Source of the DNA: an uncultured Prevotella sp.
Lineage (GTDB): Bacteria; Bacteroidota; Bacteroidia; Bacteroidales; Bacteroidaceae
Assembly (NCBI GenBank): GCA_900770395.1
Contig: CAAGKM010000042.1
Coordinates: 1 to 64,000, forward strand
Reading direction: 5' to 3'
DNA length: 64,000 nucleotides
This document shows, in pieces, positions 54,638-63,349 of the stretch (its first letter is position 1; every line of letters starts with the position of its first letter). The notes below the pieces were generated by a model. The model was not told the DNA's origin. It worked only from the letters and a program-made list of their open reading frames with translations, and ran no database searches. The translations under genes and the position numbers were made by a program.

Positions 54638-54668
54638 TTTGTCAAATATATGTTTTTTAGTATTTTTG
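54638..54668 (+). promoter_or_regulatory. Promoter of gpmI
   Basis: TTTG at 54638-54641 and TATTTTTG at 54661-54668, 19 bp apart. The last palindrome of array B ends 58 bp upstream of the -33 box. Confidence 0.8.
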
Positions 54669-54713
54669 CAACTCAAAATGGATTAATCATATTTTAATAT
54701 TTATAGAAGTAGT

Positions 54714-56234
54714 ATGGCAAAGAAAGCATTACTGATGATCCTCGACGGATGGGGCATCGGACAACACGGATGCGGTGACGTGATTTTCAATACACCGACT
54801 CCTTATCTCGATTATCTCACAGCAACAAGCGCACACTCGCAGCTTCAGGCTTCGGGCGAGGACGTGGGTCTGCCCGACGGACAGATGGGCAACTCGGAGG
54901 TGGGACACCTCAACATCGGCGCAGGACGAATTGTATATCAGGACCTTGTGAAGATTAACCGCGCCTGCAAGGACGGTTCAATCCTCACTAACCCAGAGGT
55001 GGTGAAGGCTTACAGCTATGCCAAGGAGCACGGCAAGAAGCTGCACCTGATGGGACTGACCTCCGACGGCGGCGTGCACTCTTCGCTCGACCACCTCATC
55101 AAGATGATTGAGATTGGCAAGGAGTACGGTCTCGACGGCAAGCTGTTCGTACACTGCTTCATGGACGGCCGCGACACCGACCCGAAGAGCGGCAAGGGAT
55201 TTATTGAGACCGTGACTGACGTATGCGCAAAGAACGGCGGCGCCATCGGCTCCATCGTGGGACGCTTCTATGCCATGGACCGCGACAAGCGCTGGAACCG
55301 CGTGAAGGAGGCATACGACCTGATTGTGGAAGGCAAGGGAAAGGCTGCCGACGACATGGTGAAGGCTATGCAGGAGAGCTACGACGAAGGTGTGACCGAC
55401 GAGTTTATCAAGCCTATCGTGAACTCTACAGTGAACGCCAAGATTGAGGAGGGCGACGTGGTAATCTTCATCAACTACCGCAACGACCGCGCCAAGGAGC
55501 TCACCCAGGTGCTCACCCAGCAGGATATGCCTGAGGAGGGCATGAAGACAATACCGGGATTGCAGTACTTCTGCATGACTCCATACGACGCATCGTTTAA
55601 GGGAGTACACATCCTGTTCCCGAAAGAGAACGTGACGAACACCCTCGGAGAGTATCTCGCCGCTCAGGGCAAGAAGCAGCTACACACTGCCGAGACTGAG
55701 AAGTATGCCCACGTGACATTCTTCTTCAACGGCGGACGCGAGACTCCATACGACAACGAGGACCGCATACTGGTGGCTTCTCCAAAGGTGGCAACATACG
55801 ACCTGAAGCCGGAGATGAGCGCCTACGAGGTGAAGGACAAGCTCTGCGCCGCCATCAACACCCAGATGTATGACTTTATCGTGGTGAACTTCGCCAACGG
55901 CGACATGGTGGGCCACACCGGTGTATACAACGCCATAGCAAAGGCTGTGCACGCCGTGGACAACTGCGTGAAGGAGGTGATTGAGACTGCCAAGGCTAAC
56001 GACTACGAGGCTATCATCATAGCCGACCACGGCAATGCCGACAACGCCATCAACGAGGACGGCTCTGCCAACACAGCACACTCGCTCAACCCCGTGCCGT
56101 TCATCTATGTCACCGACAACAACTCGGCAACTGTCAAGAACGGTCGTCTTGCCGACGTGGCTCCGTCAATCCTGCACATCATGGGACTGGAGCAGCCTGC
56201 CGACATGACGGGAGAGAACTTGATTGTTGATTAA
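54714..56234 (+). CDS. gpmI: 2,3-bisphosphoglycerate-independent phosphoglycerate mutase
   Basis: 506 residues, full length. Metal and catalytic residues: LMILDGWGIG at the N-terminus, Ser61 in GQMGNSEVGHLNIGAGR, and the late metal-binding IADHGNADN and NTAHSLNPVPF. It interconverts 3- and 2-phosphoglycerate in glycolysis using Mn2+. Monocistronic, with its own promoter. Its stop codon lies at the first bases of the inverted-repeat element that follows. Confidence 0.96.
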   Translation: MAKKALLMILDGWGIGQHGCGDVIFNTPTPYLDYLTATSAHSQLQASGEDVGLPDGQMGNSEVGHLNIGAGRIVYQDLVKINRACKDGSILTNPEVVKAYSYAKEHGKKLHLMGLTSDGGVHSSLDHLIKMIEIGKEYGLDGKLFVHCFMDGRDTDPKSGKGFIETVTDVCAKNGGAIGSIVGRFYAMDRDKRWNRVKEAYDLIVEGKGKAADDMVKAMQESYDEGVTDEFIKPIVNSTVNAKIEEGDVVIFINYRNDRAKELTQVLTQQDMPEEGMKTIPGLQYFCMTPYDASFKGVHILFPKENVTNTLGEYLAAQGKKQLHTAETEKYAHVTFFFNGGRETPYDNEDRILVASPKVATYDLKPEMSAYEVKDKLCAAINTQMYDFIVVNFANGDMVGHTGVYNAIAKAVHAVDNCVKEVIETAKANDYEAIIIADHGNADNAINEDGSANTAHSLNPVPFIYVTDNNSATVKNGRLADVAPSILHIMGLEQPADMTGENLIVD

Positions 56235-56437
56235 TTACGAATTTTGAGTTACGAGTTACGAATTGTCGGCTAAAGCCGATGAAGAATTATTGAGTTATAA
56301 ATTGGTGCTCCAATTATTTTTTGAGTTTGTCATCAAATTATCAGCTTAAGTTATGGCTCCAATTCATAACTCAATAATTTTTTCATCGCAGCGAAGCGAG
56401 AACAATTTGTAATTCAAAATTCGTAATTCGTAATTAC
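56232..56437. repeat. About 205-bp inverted-repeat element spanning two stop codons
   Basis: Outer arms (TTAATTACGAATTTTGAG... at 56230-56266 and its complement near 56402-56437) and inner arms (GAATTATTGAGTTATAAATTGG at about 56284-56305 with its complement near 56359-56382) form a long imperfect hairpin, with small stems TCGGC/GCCGA and CGC/GCG. The TAA of gpmI and the TAA of the minus-strand sensor kinase are both formed by its ends. It is probably a MITE-type insertion now serving as a bidirectional terminator. Confidence 0.7.
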
Positions 56438-59400
56438 TTCATCGCTTTCTCCACAGCATCGTTTACGATGTTGAGCAGCTGTTGTGTGCTGTCCTCCACA
56501 ATCTTGCGGGCATCCATCCTGCCTTTCTCATCGTCCTTATAGGTGTCGCGGAGCAGCAGCTCAGTGAATCCGAGTATGGCATTGAGCGGGTGATTTACCT
56601 CATGGCTCATCTGAATGAGAAACTCCTCCTTTGTGCTGTCCGACTTACGTACCCTCTCCAGCTCCTCCTTCAACCGGCGGTTCTTATCGCTCAACAGCCT
56701 GACATTGCCGCGCCGGTGGTACACCACATAACTTACCATGGCAAGCAACACCAGCAGTGCCGTTCCAATAGCCAGCATCATATACAGGCTGCGCTTATAT
56801 CGTGCCTTGTCCAGCTCTTCCTCCTGCAGTTTGATTTTTGCCTGTGCTTTGGCGTGCTCTATATTGTGGCGCTGTGCCTTAAATTCCAGCTTGCCGTTGT
56901 TCTCTTTGGTGCGCTCGAGGCTCACGCTGTCTTTCGCATATTCCACCTGTTGTGTCAGTTTGTTTAGATTCAGCTGCTCATTGTTAATGCTCAACAGACG
57001 GTTTTCCTGTTCCAGCTGTGTCTTTTCCACTTCCATCTGATCTTTTGTCATCTGCGACAAATACTGCGCCATGTCCTCGCGCTGCACCTCAATGGTTCCC
57101 CTCCACTCCTCAGCCAGCCGCCTCTCCTTCATCTCAAGTGCCTTGTAGCTGTCGCCCTGAAAATAATAATAGTCGCTGAGCAGCATATAGCGCATGCTGG
57201 CGGGGTAGGTGGAATAGCAAACCTCAAGCGCCTTTGCCCATTGGTTGAGCATGATGAGGTGGAACATGTGCAGTTGATTGATGATAACCCCGTTCATGGT
57301 TTGCATAGCCATGGAGTCAGCACTCAGCTCATCGTAGTAACGTGCGAACAAGTCTCTGTCGTCGAGCATAAACGCCACAATGGCACGCCACGCCTTGTTC
57401 TCGTCGGTCACCCGCTGGAATCTTGACAGTTTGATTGCCTTGTCGAATGTCTTTGCTGCCTGCTTGTATTGTCCGAGATACTTCTGGCAACTGCCTATCT
57501 TCTGGTACACGTCGCCCAGATCCTGGCGGGTGTTGGCATGCTCAATGGTGTGCAGCTCATCCTCGAAATTCTTCATGGCTATGCTGTAGTTGCCCTTGCG
57601 CAGATAGATGTTTCCCACGGCGCGGTAACAGCGCGCCTGTCCGTAGACATCCTTTTCCCTCACAGCCTGCTCGCGCATGGCGTTGAGCTGTCGCAGAGCC
57701 TCTGCCGAGCGGCTTTGCTGAAACAGGTAATTTATGCGTGTGTACCATGCCAGATAGTAATGATGACTGAGATTATATTTCTGGGCACATTCCATCATGC
57801 GGTTGCAGTGTTCCGACATATCATCGTAGTTGCCACGGCGCTGATAATAAGATATGTGCACGTATATTGCCAGACACTGCATGTCACGGTCGTTCTCTTT
57901 CTCAGCCAGAGAGTAGAGACTGTCCGCCATTGTTAGGCACTTCGGCGAGTTGAGCATCAGCTTTGTCTTGTCGTGAAGAGCCACCAGAGCGGGTGACGAG
58001 TTAAGTTGAGCCATGGCTGCAGTTGTGGAGATGAGCATCAGCAGCATTACCACAAACTGCTTTATGGCAAACAGGAAACGGGCACCGCCCTGATACATAC
58101 GGTCGAGCTCTGCTCTGCCGTTGAGCCGCTTGGCTATGATGCGGCACATATATAGTCCCATGCCTGCTCCCTGAACAAACTCGTTGACTTTCTCAAAACG
58201 GTTGAACAGCTTGTCAGCCTTGTCGTTGGGAATGCCACACCCCGTGTCCTCCACACTGAACACCAGCCAGCCTTTTCGCTCTACGGTGCTGAACGACAGG
58301 CGTATATATCCTTCGGCAGTGTTCTTCTCTGCATTGGTGAGATAGTTTATGAGCACCTGCCGCAGCCGCTGGCTGTCAGTGTTTATGGTGTAGTCATCGT
58401 CCACATCGGTCACGAAATATTGCTTGAGTCCCTTCACGTCGCATCGTTCCTTGATAAAAGCCATTGCCGAGCGGCATAAGTCGTTGACCCTCACTGGCTC
58501 CATCTTCACGCTGATTTGCCCTGTCTCCAGTCCCTTGGTGTCGAGAATGTCGTGCACAAGAGTCTGAAGATGCTGTGAGTTGGTGCGTATGCGCATCTTC
58601 AAGTCGTCCACCTCACTGTTGTCGAGCATCAGTCCGGGCGTGGTGAGCACCTCTGTAAACCCCATGATGGCATTTATCGGAGTCCGTATCTCATGGCTTA
58701 TGCTCTTGAGGAATGCCCGCTTGCGCTGCTGGCTCTCCTCTGCCAGTTGGTATGCCTTCGCCAGTTCCTTGTTTTTCCTGTCGATGATTTTCTCCGTCCT
58801 TCGCTTATATATAAGGTATATTATCACTATGACGGTGACAATAGCGAGCAAAACTATTCCTATCCACAGCACATTTCTGCGATAAAGGTATTCCAGCTTG
58901 GCGTTGTCCTCCCTTATTTTCGCAATCCTGCTTTCGTTGTTCAGGCGTTGCAGCTTATCTGCCTCTTCTTTCATCAGCAGCTTACGGTTAAGATTTTTCT
59001 CCCTCGTCAGCTTGGTACGTGCCCTCAACTGCATGAGCTCCAGCTCCGAGTTCATGATCTGCAATTGTGTGTTCTCGGTTTTTGCCTGCATGTTCTTCTG
59101 CTGTATGTTATTGAGCCGGATCTTTTCAGACAGGTTTCCCACCTCGCGGTCAATCTCTGCAAAGTCTTTGTAGGTGTAGAGGCACGACAGCGAGTCTTCA
59201 TAGCGCAGACGTTTCATAAACAGGCTCAGTCCCTCAGGATAATTACCCTTGGCTTTCATCACCTCTACCTGCTCGCCAAGAAAAGAATCGCCCTGCCGCA
59301 CGGCAATACGCATAGCCTCGTCAAACTGCTTCTTGCAGCACAAGTAATAGATTTTGGCACGGTGCTGATAAATTGAGTTTACGTTGCCAAGACGTTTACT

Positions 59401-60153
59401 CAACCTTTGCAGCTCATCATAAGATTGTAGATATTTGTCATGATGCCCAGACTGATACAGCACCATGCATTTTTGGTAGACAGCTTGAAATCTTTGCCAG
59501 TCGTTGACGGAATATCCATACATCCTGTCGAGAACATCCACAGCTTTGTCATACACCTGCATGCCTTTATAGCATAGTGCCATTGACTGATAGGCGCGAT
59601 AACGGTCATTGTCGTCCGCGGCATCGTGCATGGCGTCCTCCGACTGTCTCAGACCCTTGTCAAATTCGCCGTTGTTGGCATAAATGAGCGAATTAATGAT
59701 GTGCATGCAGTGATACCCAAATTTCAGGTTGTCTTTTTTTGCCTGTTGCTCCACGATATGCGCCTCGCGGATTGCTTTTATCAGCTGTTTATGGTTAAGA
59801 CTATAGCCCACGGAGTACAGACTTGCAAAATAGAAGTAGGCGCATAGCCTGCGCTCTTTTCTGCCAAGCTCCTTCAAATGGTTGGTGACCTTTACGACAT
59901 CGCCTTTGCCGGGATTGAAAAAAAGGTAATTTGCCTTCACCGACATGGCGCGGCACAGCAACAGGTCATCGTTGCGTTTCTCGCCCTCGGCATAAAGCGT
60001 GTCAGCCATCGCCAGACACCGGTCAGACAGACTGTGACTCCATGCCTTCACAAAATACGACCTCCACTTCTCGCCGTAGTCCTGCTCACTGACACCGGCA
60101 GCCGATGTCAGCGCATACATTAATGCCACAAGAAGTATAAATAGTCGATGCAT
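56434..60153 (-). CDS. Tandem sensor histidine kinase fusion (second half lacks the ATPase domain)
   Basis: 1239 residues in one frame. First half: signal peptide (FILLVALMYALTSAAG), TPR-like sensor (about 30-345), coiled coil, TM (428-449), DHp with His487 in SHEIRTPINAI, ATPase domain with N607, VEDTGCGIP (634-642) and GAGMGLYMC (662-670). Then, without a stop, a signal-peptide-like helix (about 699-716, FVVMLLMLISTTAAMA), a second TPR-like sensor (720-1015), coiled coil, TM (1123-1145), and a second DHp with His1184 in SHEVNHPLNAI. The protein ends 55 residues later with no ATPase domain and no receiver. The topology is self-consistent (periplasm-cytoplasm-periplasm-cytoplasm). Start at the ATG 60151-60153; the promoter (60202-60232) excludes 60231. 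It may be two genes joined by loss of a stop. Confidence 0.85.
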   Translation of the reverse strand: MHRLFILLVALMYALTSAAGVSEQDYGEKWRSYFVKAWSHSLSDRCLAMADTLYAEGEKRNDDLLLCRAMSVKANYLFFNPGKGDVVKVTNHLKELGRKERRLCAYFYFASLYSVGYSLNHKQLIKAIREAHIVEQQAKKDNLKFGYHCMHIINSLIYANNGEFDKGLRQSEDAMHDAADDNDRYRAYQSMALCYKGMQVYDKAVDVLDRMYGYSVNDWQRFQAVYQKCMVLYQSGHHDKYLQSYDELQRLSKRLGNVNSIYQHRAKIYYLCCKKQFDEAMRIAVRQGDSFLGEQVEVMKAKGNYPEGLSLFMKRLRYEDSLSCLYTYKDFAEIDREVGNLSEKIRLNNIQQKNMQAKTENTQLQIMNSELELMQLRARTKLTREKNLNRKLLMKEEADKLQRLNNESRIAKIREDNAKLEYLYRRNVLWIGIVLLAIVTVIVIIYLIYKRRTEKIIDRKNKELAKAYQLAEESQQRKRAFLKSISHEIRTPINAIMGFTEVLTTPGLMLDNSEVDDLKMRIRTNSQHLQTLVHDILDTKGLETGQISVKMEPVRVNDLCRSAMAFIKERCDVKGLKQYFVTDVDDDYTINTDSQRLRQVLINYLTNAEKNTAEGYIRLSFSTVERKGWLVFSVEDTGCGIPNDKADKLFNRFEKVNEFVQGAGMGLYMCRIIAKRLNGRAELDRMYQGGARFLFAIKQFVVMLLMLISTTAAMAQLNSSPALVALHDKTKLMLNSPKCLTMADSLYSLAEKENDRDMQCLAIYVHISYYQRRGNYDDMSEHCNRMMECAQKYNLSHHYYLAWYTRINYLFQQSRSAEALRQLNAMREQAVREKDVYGQARCYRAVGNIYLRKGNYSIAMKNFEDELHTIEHANTRQDLGDVYQKIGSCQKYLGQYKQAAKTFDKAIKLSRFQRVTDENKAWRAIVAFMLDDRDLFARYYDELSADSMAMQTMNGVIINQLHMFHLIMLNQWAKALEVCYSTYPASMRYMLLSDYYYFQGDSYKALEMKERRLAEEWRGTIEVQREDMAQYLSQMTKDQMEVEKTQLEQENRLLSINNEQLNLNKLTQQVEYAKDSVSLERTKENNGKLEFKAQRHNIEHAKAQAKIKLQEEELDKARYKRSLYMMLAIGTALLVLLAMVSYVVYHRRGNVRLLSDKNRRLKEELERVRKSDSTKEEFLIQMSHEVNHPLNAILGFTELLLRDTYKDDEKGRMDARKIVEDSTQQLLNIVNDAVEKAMK

Positions 60154-60201
60154 TAGTCTGTTTTTTAGTTTTGCAAATGGTTTACACCATAATATTCCGA
60201 G

Positions 60202-60232
60202 CAAAATTAGCAAAAAAAAACGAAACGGCAAA
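60202..60232 (-). promoter_or_regulatory. Promoter of the tandem sensor kinase
   Basis: Minus-strand TAATTTTG (complement of 60202-60209) and TTTG (complement of 60229-60232), 19 bp apart. Leader about 42 nt. Confidence 0.7.
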
Positions 60233-60273
60233 AAACTTTGCGGTAAAAAAGTGTTTTTGTGCGCATTTATTCG

Positions 60274-60281
60274 TAATTTTG
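60274..60281 (+). promoter_or_regulatory. -7 promoter box of the MATE gene
   Basis: TAATTTTG followed by CAC, 30 bp before the MATE start. No standard -33 box at the expected distance. Confidence 0.55.
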
Positions 60282-60311
60282 CACAATAAAACTGTTTTTC
60301 GACATAAAAAC

Positions 60312-61637
60312 ATGACTATGAACAAGCATCACCGCAGGATTCTCGCCATTGCCATACCGTCGATAGTGAGCAACATCACAGTGCCATTGCTCGGACTCAT
60401 CGACATAGCCATAGTGGGACATCTCGGAAACGTTTCGTATATAGGAGCCATTGCCGTGGGGTCGATGATATTCAATCTGGTGTATTGGATATTCGGCTTT
60501 CTGCGCATGGGAGCCAGCGGCATGACCTCGCAGGCACTGGGCAGCCGCAATCTTACTGAGGTTGTGCGGCTGTTGCTGCGCTCATTAGCGGTGTCGCTGG
60601 CAATAGCGCTACTGCTTATTATCTTGCAGATTCCCCTGCAGAAAATAATGTTCGCGCTGATACAGCCCACTGTCGACATAGCGCCGCTAAGCTCCACCTA
60701 TTATTATATAGTGATTTGGGGAGCGCCCGCCATGCTCGGGCTCTACGGGCTCACGGGCTGGTACATAGGCGTGCAGAACACACGCATACCCATGCTGGTG
60801 TCGATAATCCAGAACATCACCAACATCATCGCAAGCCTTACGCTGGTGGCTGGACTCGGCATGGGATTCCGTGGAGTGGCTTTTGGCACTGTCATAGCGC
60901 AGTACACAGGATTCTTTGTTGCTCTTGCGCTGCTCCTGCGCTATTACGGCAGGCTCGGCAAGTATATAGAGCTGGGCGGACTGTTTGCACGCAGTGCCAT
61001 GACAAGGTTTTTCAGCGTCAACGGCGACATTTTCATGCGGACACTGTTTCTTGTGGCTGTAAACTTGTTTTTCACCTCGGCAGGAGCGCGCCAGGGGGCG
61101 GTGATACTTGCCGTCAACACCGTGCTTATGCAGCTCTATCTGCTGTTCTCATATTTCATGGACGGCTTTGCGTATGCCGGCGAGGCAATTTGCGGGCATT
61201 ACTATGGCGCCGGCAACAATGCAGCGGTGAGAGCCACTGTGAGGCGGCTGTTTCTTTGGGGTGCCGTGGTGGTTGCGGTGTTCACTGCCGTCTATGCTCT
61301 GGGTGGTGAAGGCTTTCTGCATCTGCTCACCGACGACAATACGGTGATAGCAGCCTCGGGCGAGTATTTTCCATGGGCACTGGCAGTACCGGCAGCAGGA
61401 GTGGCTGCATTTGTGTGGGACGGGGTGTTCATCGGTCTCACAGCCACACGAGGTATGCTGGTGTCATCGGTCATTGCCGCCGTTGCGTTCTTTTCCACTT
61501 ATTTCCTCTTGCAGCCATCGCTGGGAAACCATGCGCTGTGGCTGGCACAGATAGTGTATCTCTCGATGAGGGGAATAATACAAAGCGTGATTTTCAGCCG
61601 CCACCAACGCAATACGCATCAACGCCGGCAGGAATAA
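60312..61637 (+). CDS. MATE family efflux transporter
   Basis: 441 residues, 12 membrane helices. MATE (DinF-like) features: LAIAIPSIVSNITVPLLGLIDIAIVGHLG, GFLRMGASGMTSQALG, GLYGLTGWYIGVQNTRIPM and GFAYAGEAICGHYYGAGN. It exports drugs or metabolites with Na+ or H+. The start is the ATG at 60312 (or 60318); an upstream frame start at 60171 would precede the promoter. Divergent from the sensor kinase gene. Confidence 0.92.
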   Translation: MTMNKHHRRILAIAIPSIVSNITVPLLGLIDIAIVGHLGNVSYIGAIAVGSMIFNLVYWIFGFLRMGASGMTSQALGSRNLTEVVRLLLRSLAVSLAIALLLIILQIPLQKIMFALIQPTVDIAPLSSTYYYIVIWGAPAMLGLYGLTGWYIGVQNTRIPMLVSIIQNITNIIASLTLVAGLGMGFRGVAFGTVIAQYTGFFVALALLLRYYGRLGKYIELGGLFARSAMTRFFSVNGDIFMRTLFLVAVNLFFTSAGARQGAVILAVNTVLMQLYLLFSYFMDGFAYAGEAICGHYYGAGNNAAVRATVRRLFLWGAVVVAVFTAVYALGGEGFLHLLTDDNTVIAASGEYFPWALAVPAAGVAAFVWDGVFIGLTATRGMLVSSVIAAVAFFSTYFLLQPSLGNHALWLAQIVYLSMRGIIQSVIFSRHQRNTHQRRQE

Positions 61638-61694
61638 CTTTTGAGGGTATTTACTTTTTTCATTGATACAGGCTTATATCTCGAAAAATTTAGC

Positions 61695-61702
61695 TAATTT
61701 TG
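61695..61702 (+). promoter_or_regulatory. -7 promoter box of the AraC-type regulator
   Basis: TAATTTTG followed by CACTC, 32 bp before the ATG at 61734. Confidence 0.55.
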
Positions 61703-61733
61703 CACTCGGTTAAAACTACTTCTGGTAAAAACG

Positions 61734-62897
61734 ATGAATGAATACATATATATGACAGTGGCTTATGCTGTCCTCATTTTCACATTTTCGTTCTGTGGCA
61801 TTCTGAGGCTGTGCAATTTGTTTCCCCATGCCATCAAGAACATGGAGGACATTTTTCCTGCACGCAGGCTGGTTGTAGGAATTTATTTCTCAGTGTTGTT
61901 GCTCTTTCCCTGCATGATATATCCCCAAAGCAATGACGCCCAGCTGTTTGCACGCTGTTTCTGGATTATATATATACCTTTATCGGCATCCTTGGCATTC
62001 CGGCGTTTTTTCCATATAGACAGATGTATGGACAGAAAAGAGTACATCATGATTGGTGCCATTCCGATAATGGCGGTGCTCATATTGTTTGCTTTTGCAG
62101 TAGCGGGTGGGGATTCATTACTGCAACATAAAGATATTGCGGTTAGTTTGGTGGAACTCATTTCCATAGCGCTCACCGCTTATCTCACCTGTGTGACATT
62201 GGGGATATGGAAATTGATTCACGAGCATAAGGAAGAGACTGTGACATCCACGTACTCTGTTCCGCTACATTTTGCATTAGGCATTTTCTGGCTTCCGCTT
62301 GTAGCTCAAATTTTGGCATGGGGAGTGCATCTTTATGACTCTGCCTTTGCAAGCGCCACCCTTGCCGCTGCAACCGCAGTCATGGGAGCAGTGATACTGG
62401 TGGCAATACTGCGTCCGCAACGGATTGTCAATAACAATACATACTTGGCGGAGCCTTGTTACAGCGACTGCGATGAGGATATGGATGACGAGGAAAACAC
62501 GGATGACGAAGAGGATTTGGATGGCGATGAGGATATGGAAATGGCAACAAAGCTGCCTGTTTCGACTATAGACAGGATTGAACAACAGGTGCGCGATGCC
62601 GTAGAGCATGACCAAATGTATCTTAACCCCACTCTGACAAAGGCGACACTGGTGTCGCAGCTTGGAATAAATAATTTGTATCTGCACATCGTTATAAAAG
62701 AACGCTTCGGCACGTTCAACAAATACATCAACACTCTGCGCATGGAGTACGCCATGCGCTATGAGAACGAACACTCGGAGGTGAAGCGCGAGGAACTGGC
62801 GTTGAAATCGGGGTTTGGAAGTGTGAGGACTTATTACCGGGCAAAAACACAATATGAGGTAGATTGCAGTGACAGTCAGACTATGACAAAAAGTTAA
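61734..62897 (+). CDS. Membrane-bound AraC-type transcriptional regulator
   Basis: 387 residues. The N-terminal part has six or seven hydrophobic helices (YAVLIFTFSFCGILRLC, GIYFSVLLLFPCMIY, IPIMAVLILFAFAVAG, ATAVMGAVILVAIL). A strongly acidic linker (about 245-272, DEDMDDEENTDDEEDLDGDE) leads to a C-terminal AraC-type DNA-binding domain (about 285-370; LTKATLVSQLGINNLYLHIVI, ELALKSGFGSVRTYYRAKTQY). Such membrane-anchored regulators control neighbouring surface or fimbrial genes in Bacteroidota. The repeats at 62884-63022, beside its own 3' end and upstream of the next operon, are likely binding sites (inference). Confidence 0.82.
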   Translation: MNEYIYMTVAYAVLIFTFSFCGILRLCNLFPHAIKNMEDIFPARRLVVGIYFSVLLLFPCMIYPQSNDAQLFARCFWIIYIPLSASLAFRRFFHIDRCMDRKEYIMIGAIPIMAVLILFAFAVAGGDSLLQHKDIAVSLVELISIALTAYLTCVTLGIWKLIHEHKEETVTSTYSVPLHFALGIFWLPLVAQILAWGVHLYDSAFASATLAAATAVMGAVILVAILRPQRIVNNNTYLAEPCYSDCDEDMDDEENTDDEEDLDGDEDMEMATKLPVSTIDRIEQQVRDAVEHDQMYLNPTLTKATLVSQLGINNLYLHIVIKERFGTFNKYINTLRMEYAMRYENEHSEVKREELALKSGFGSVRTYYRAKTQYEVDCSDSQTMTKS

Positions 62898-63022
62898 CCT
62901 GTTGGATTACACTTTTTTATAAGCATTATTTTAAATGATTTGGCACAAAATGGACTGTGTGCAGACATGCGTTACTGTAAGAAGTTAACTTTTTGTCACA
63001 CGAAGTTAATGATTTGTCACAG
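62884..63022 (+). promoter_or_regulatory. Repeated operator-like sites upstream of the fimbrillin operon
   Basis: GAAGTTAACTTTTTGTCACAC (62981-63001) is directly followed by GAAGTTAATGATTTGTCACAG (63002-63022), a tandem 21-bp repeat. A perfect 15-bp inverted match, TGACAAAAAGTTAAC, lies at 62884-62898 over the regulator's stop codon. A -7 box follows at 63042. AraC-type proteins typically bind such 21-bp-spaced direct half-sites. Confidence 0.65.
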
Positions 63023-63041
63023 GCATTTCCCTTTTTTTGCT

Positions 63042-63049
63042 TAACTTTG
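63042..63049 (+). promoter_or_regulatory. -7 promoter box of the peptide/fimbrillin operon
   Basis: TAACTTTG, ideal match, without a good TTTG at the normal distance, as expected for an activator-dependent promoter. The leader of about 110 nt contains a TGCCC/GGGCA stem enclosing the palindrome AGCTTGCAAGCT (63103-63114). Confidence 0.65.
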
Positions 63050-63161
63050 CACACCTTTTTTGCGGTTTTAGCTCCAAATGTGCCCTGACCGCGAAACTGA
63101 TGAGCTTGCAAGCTAAGGGGCAAAAGCGTGAGAGAATTTACAGAATCAGAATCAATAAAAC

Positions 63162-63329
63162 ATGAAAGAAAACAAAAAAAGCAGGTCATACGTGAAACCA
63201 CTTATGACAGTGATTGAGGTGGAGCCGACAAGTATTCTTGCCGGCAGTGACAATACAAAGGCACAGAGTGTTAACGGTGGAACATGGGGCTGGGAAGAGG
63301 ATGAGGTTATCTCAAGCTCAGAAAACTAA
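63162..63329 (+). CDS. Small conserved-type peptide preceding the fimbrillin gene
   Basis: 55 residues: KSRSYVKPLMTVIEVEPTSILAGSDNT..., too short for usual gene calls. The pattern (basic start, YxKPxMxVIEVEPxxxLAGS, acidic tail) is typical of short peptides found before surface or fimbrial lipoprotein genes in Prevotella and Bacteroides. It has no signal peptide. Function unknown. It is followed after 20 nt by the fimbrillin-type gene, with the tandem sequence ATGAAGCAATGAAG at the junction. Confidence 0.65.
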   Translation: MKENKKSRSYVKPLMTVIEVEPTSILAGSDNTKAQSVNGGTWGWEEDEVISSSEN

Positions 63330-63349
63330 CAACAAATCAAAATGAAGCA

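Noticed and set aside
60154..60231. N-terminal extension of the tandem kinase
   Set aside because: It spans the promoter; the ATG at 60153 gives a proper signal peptide.
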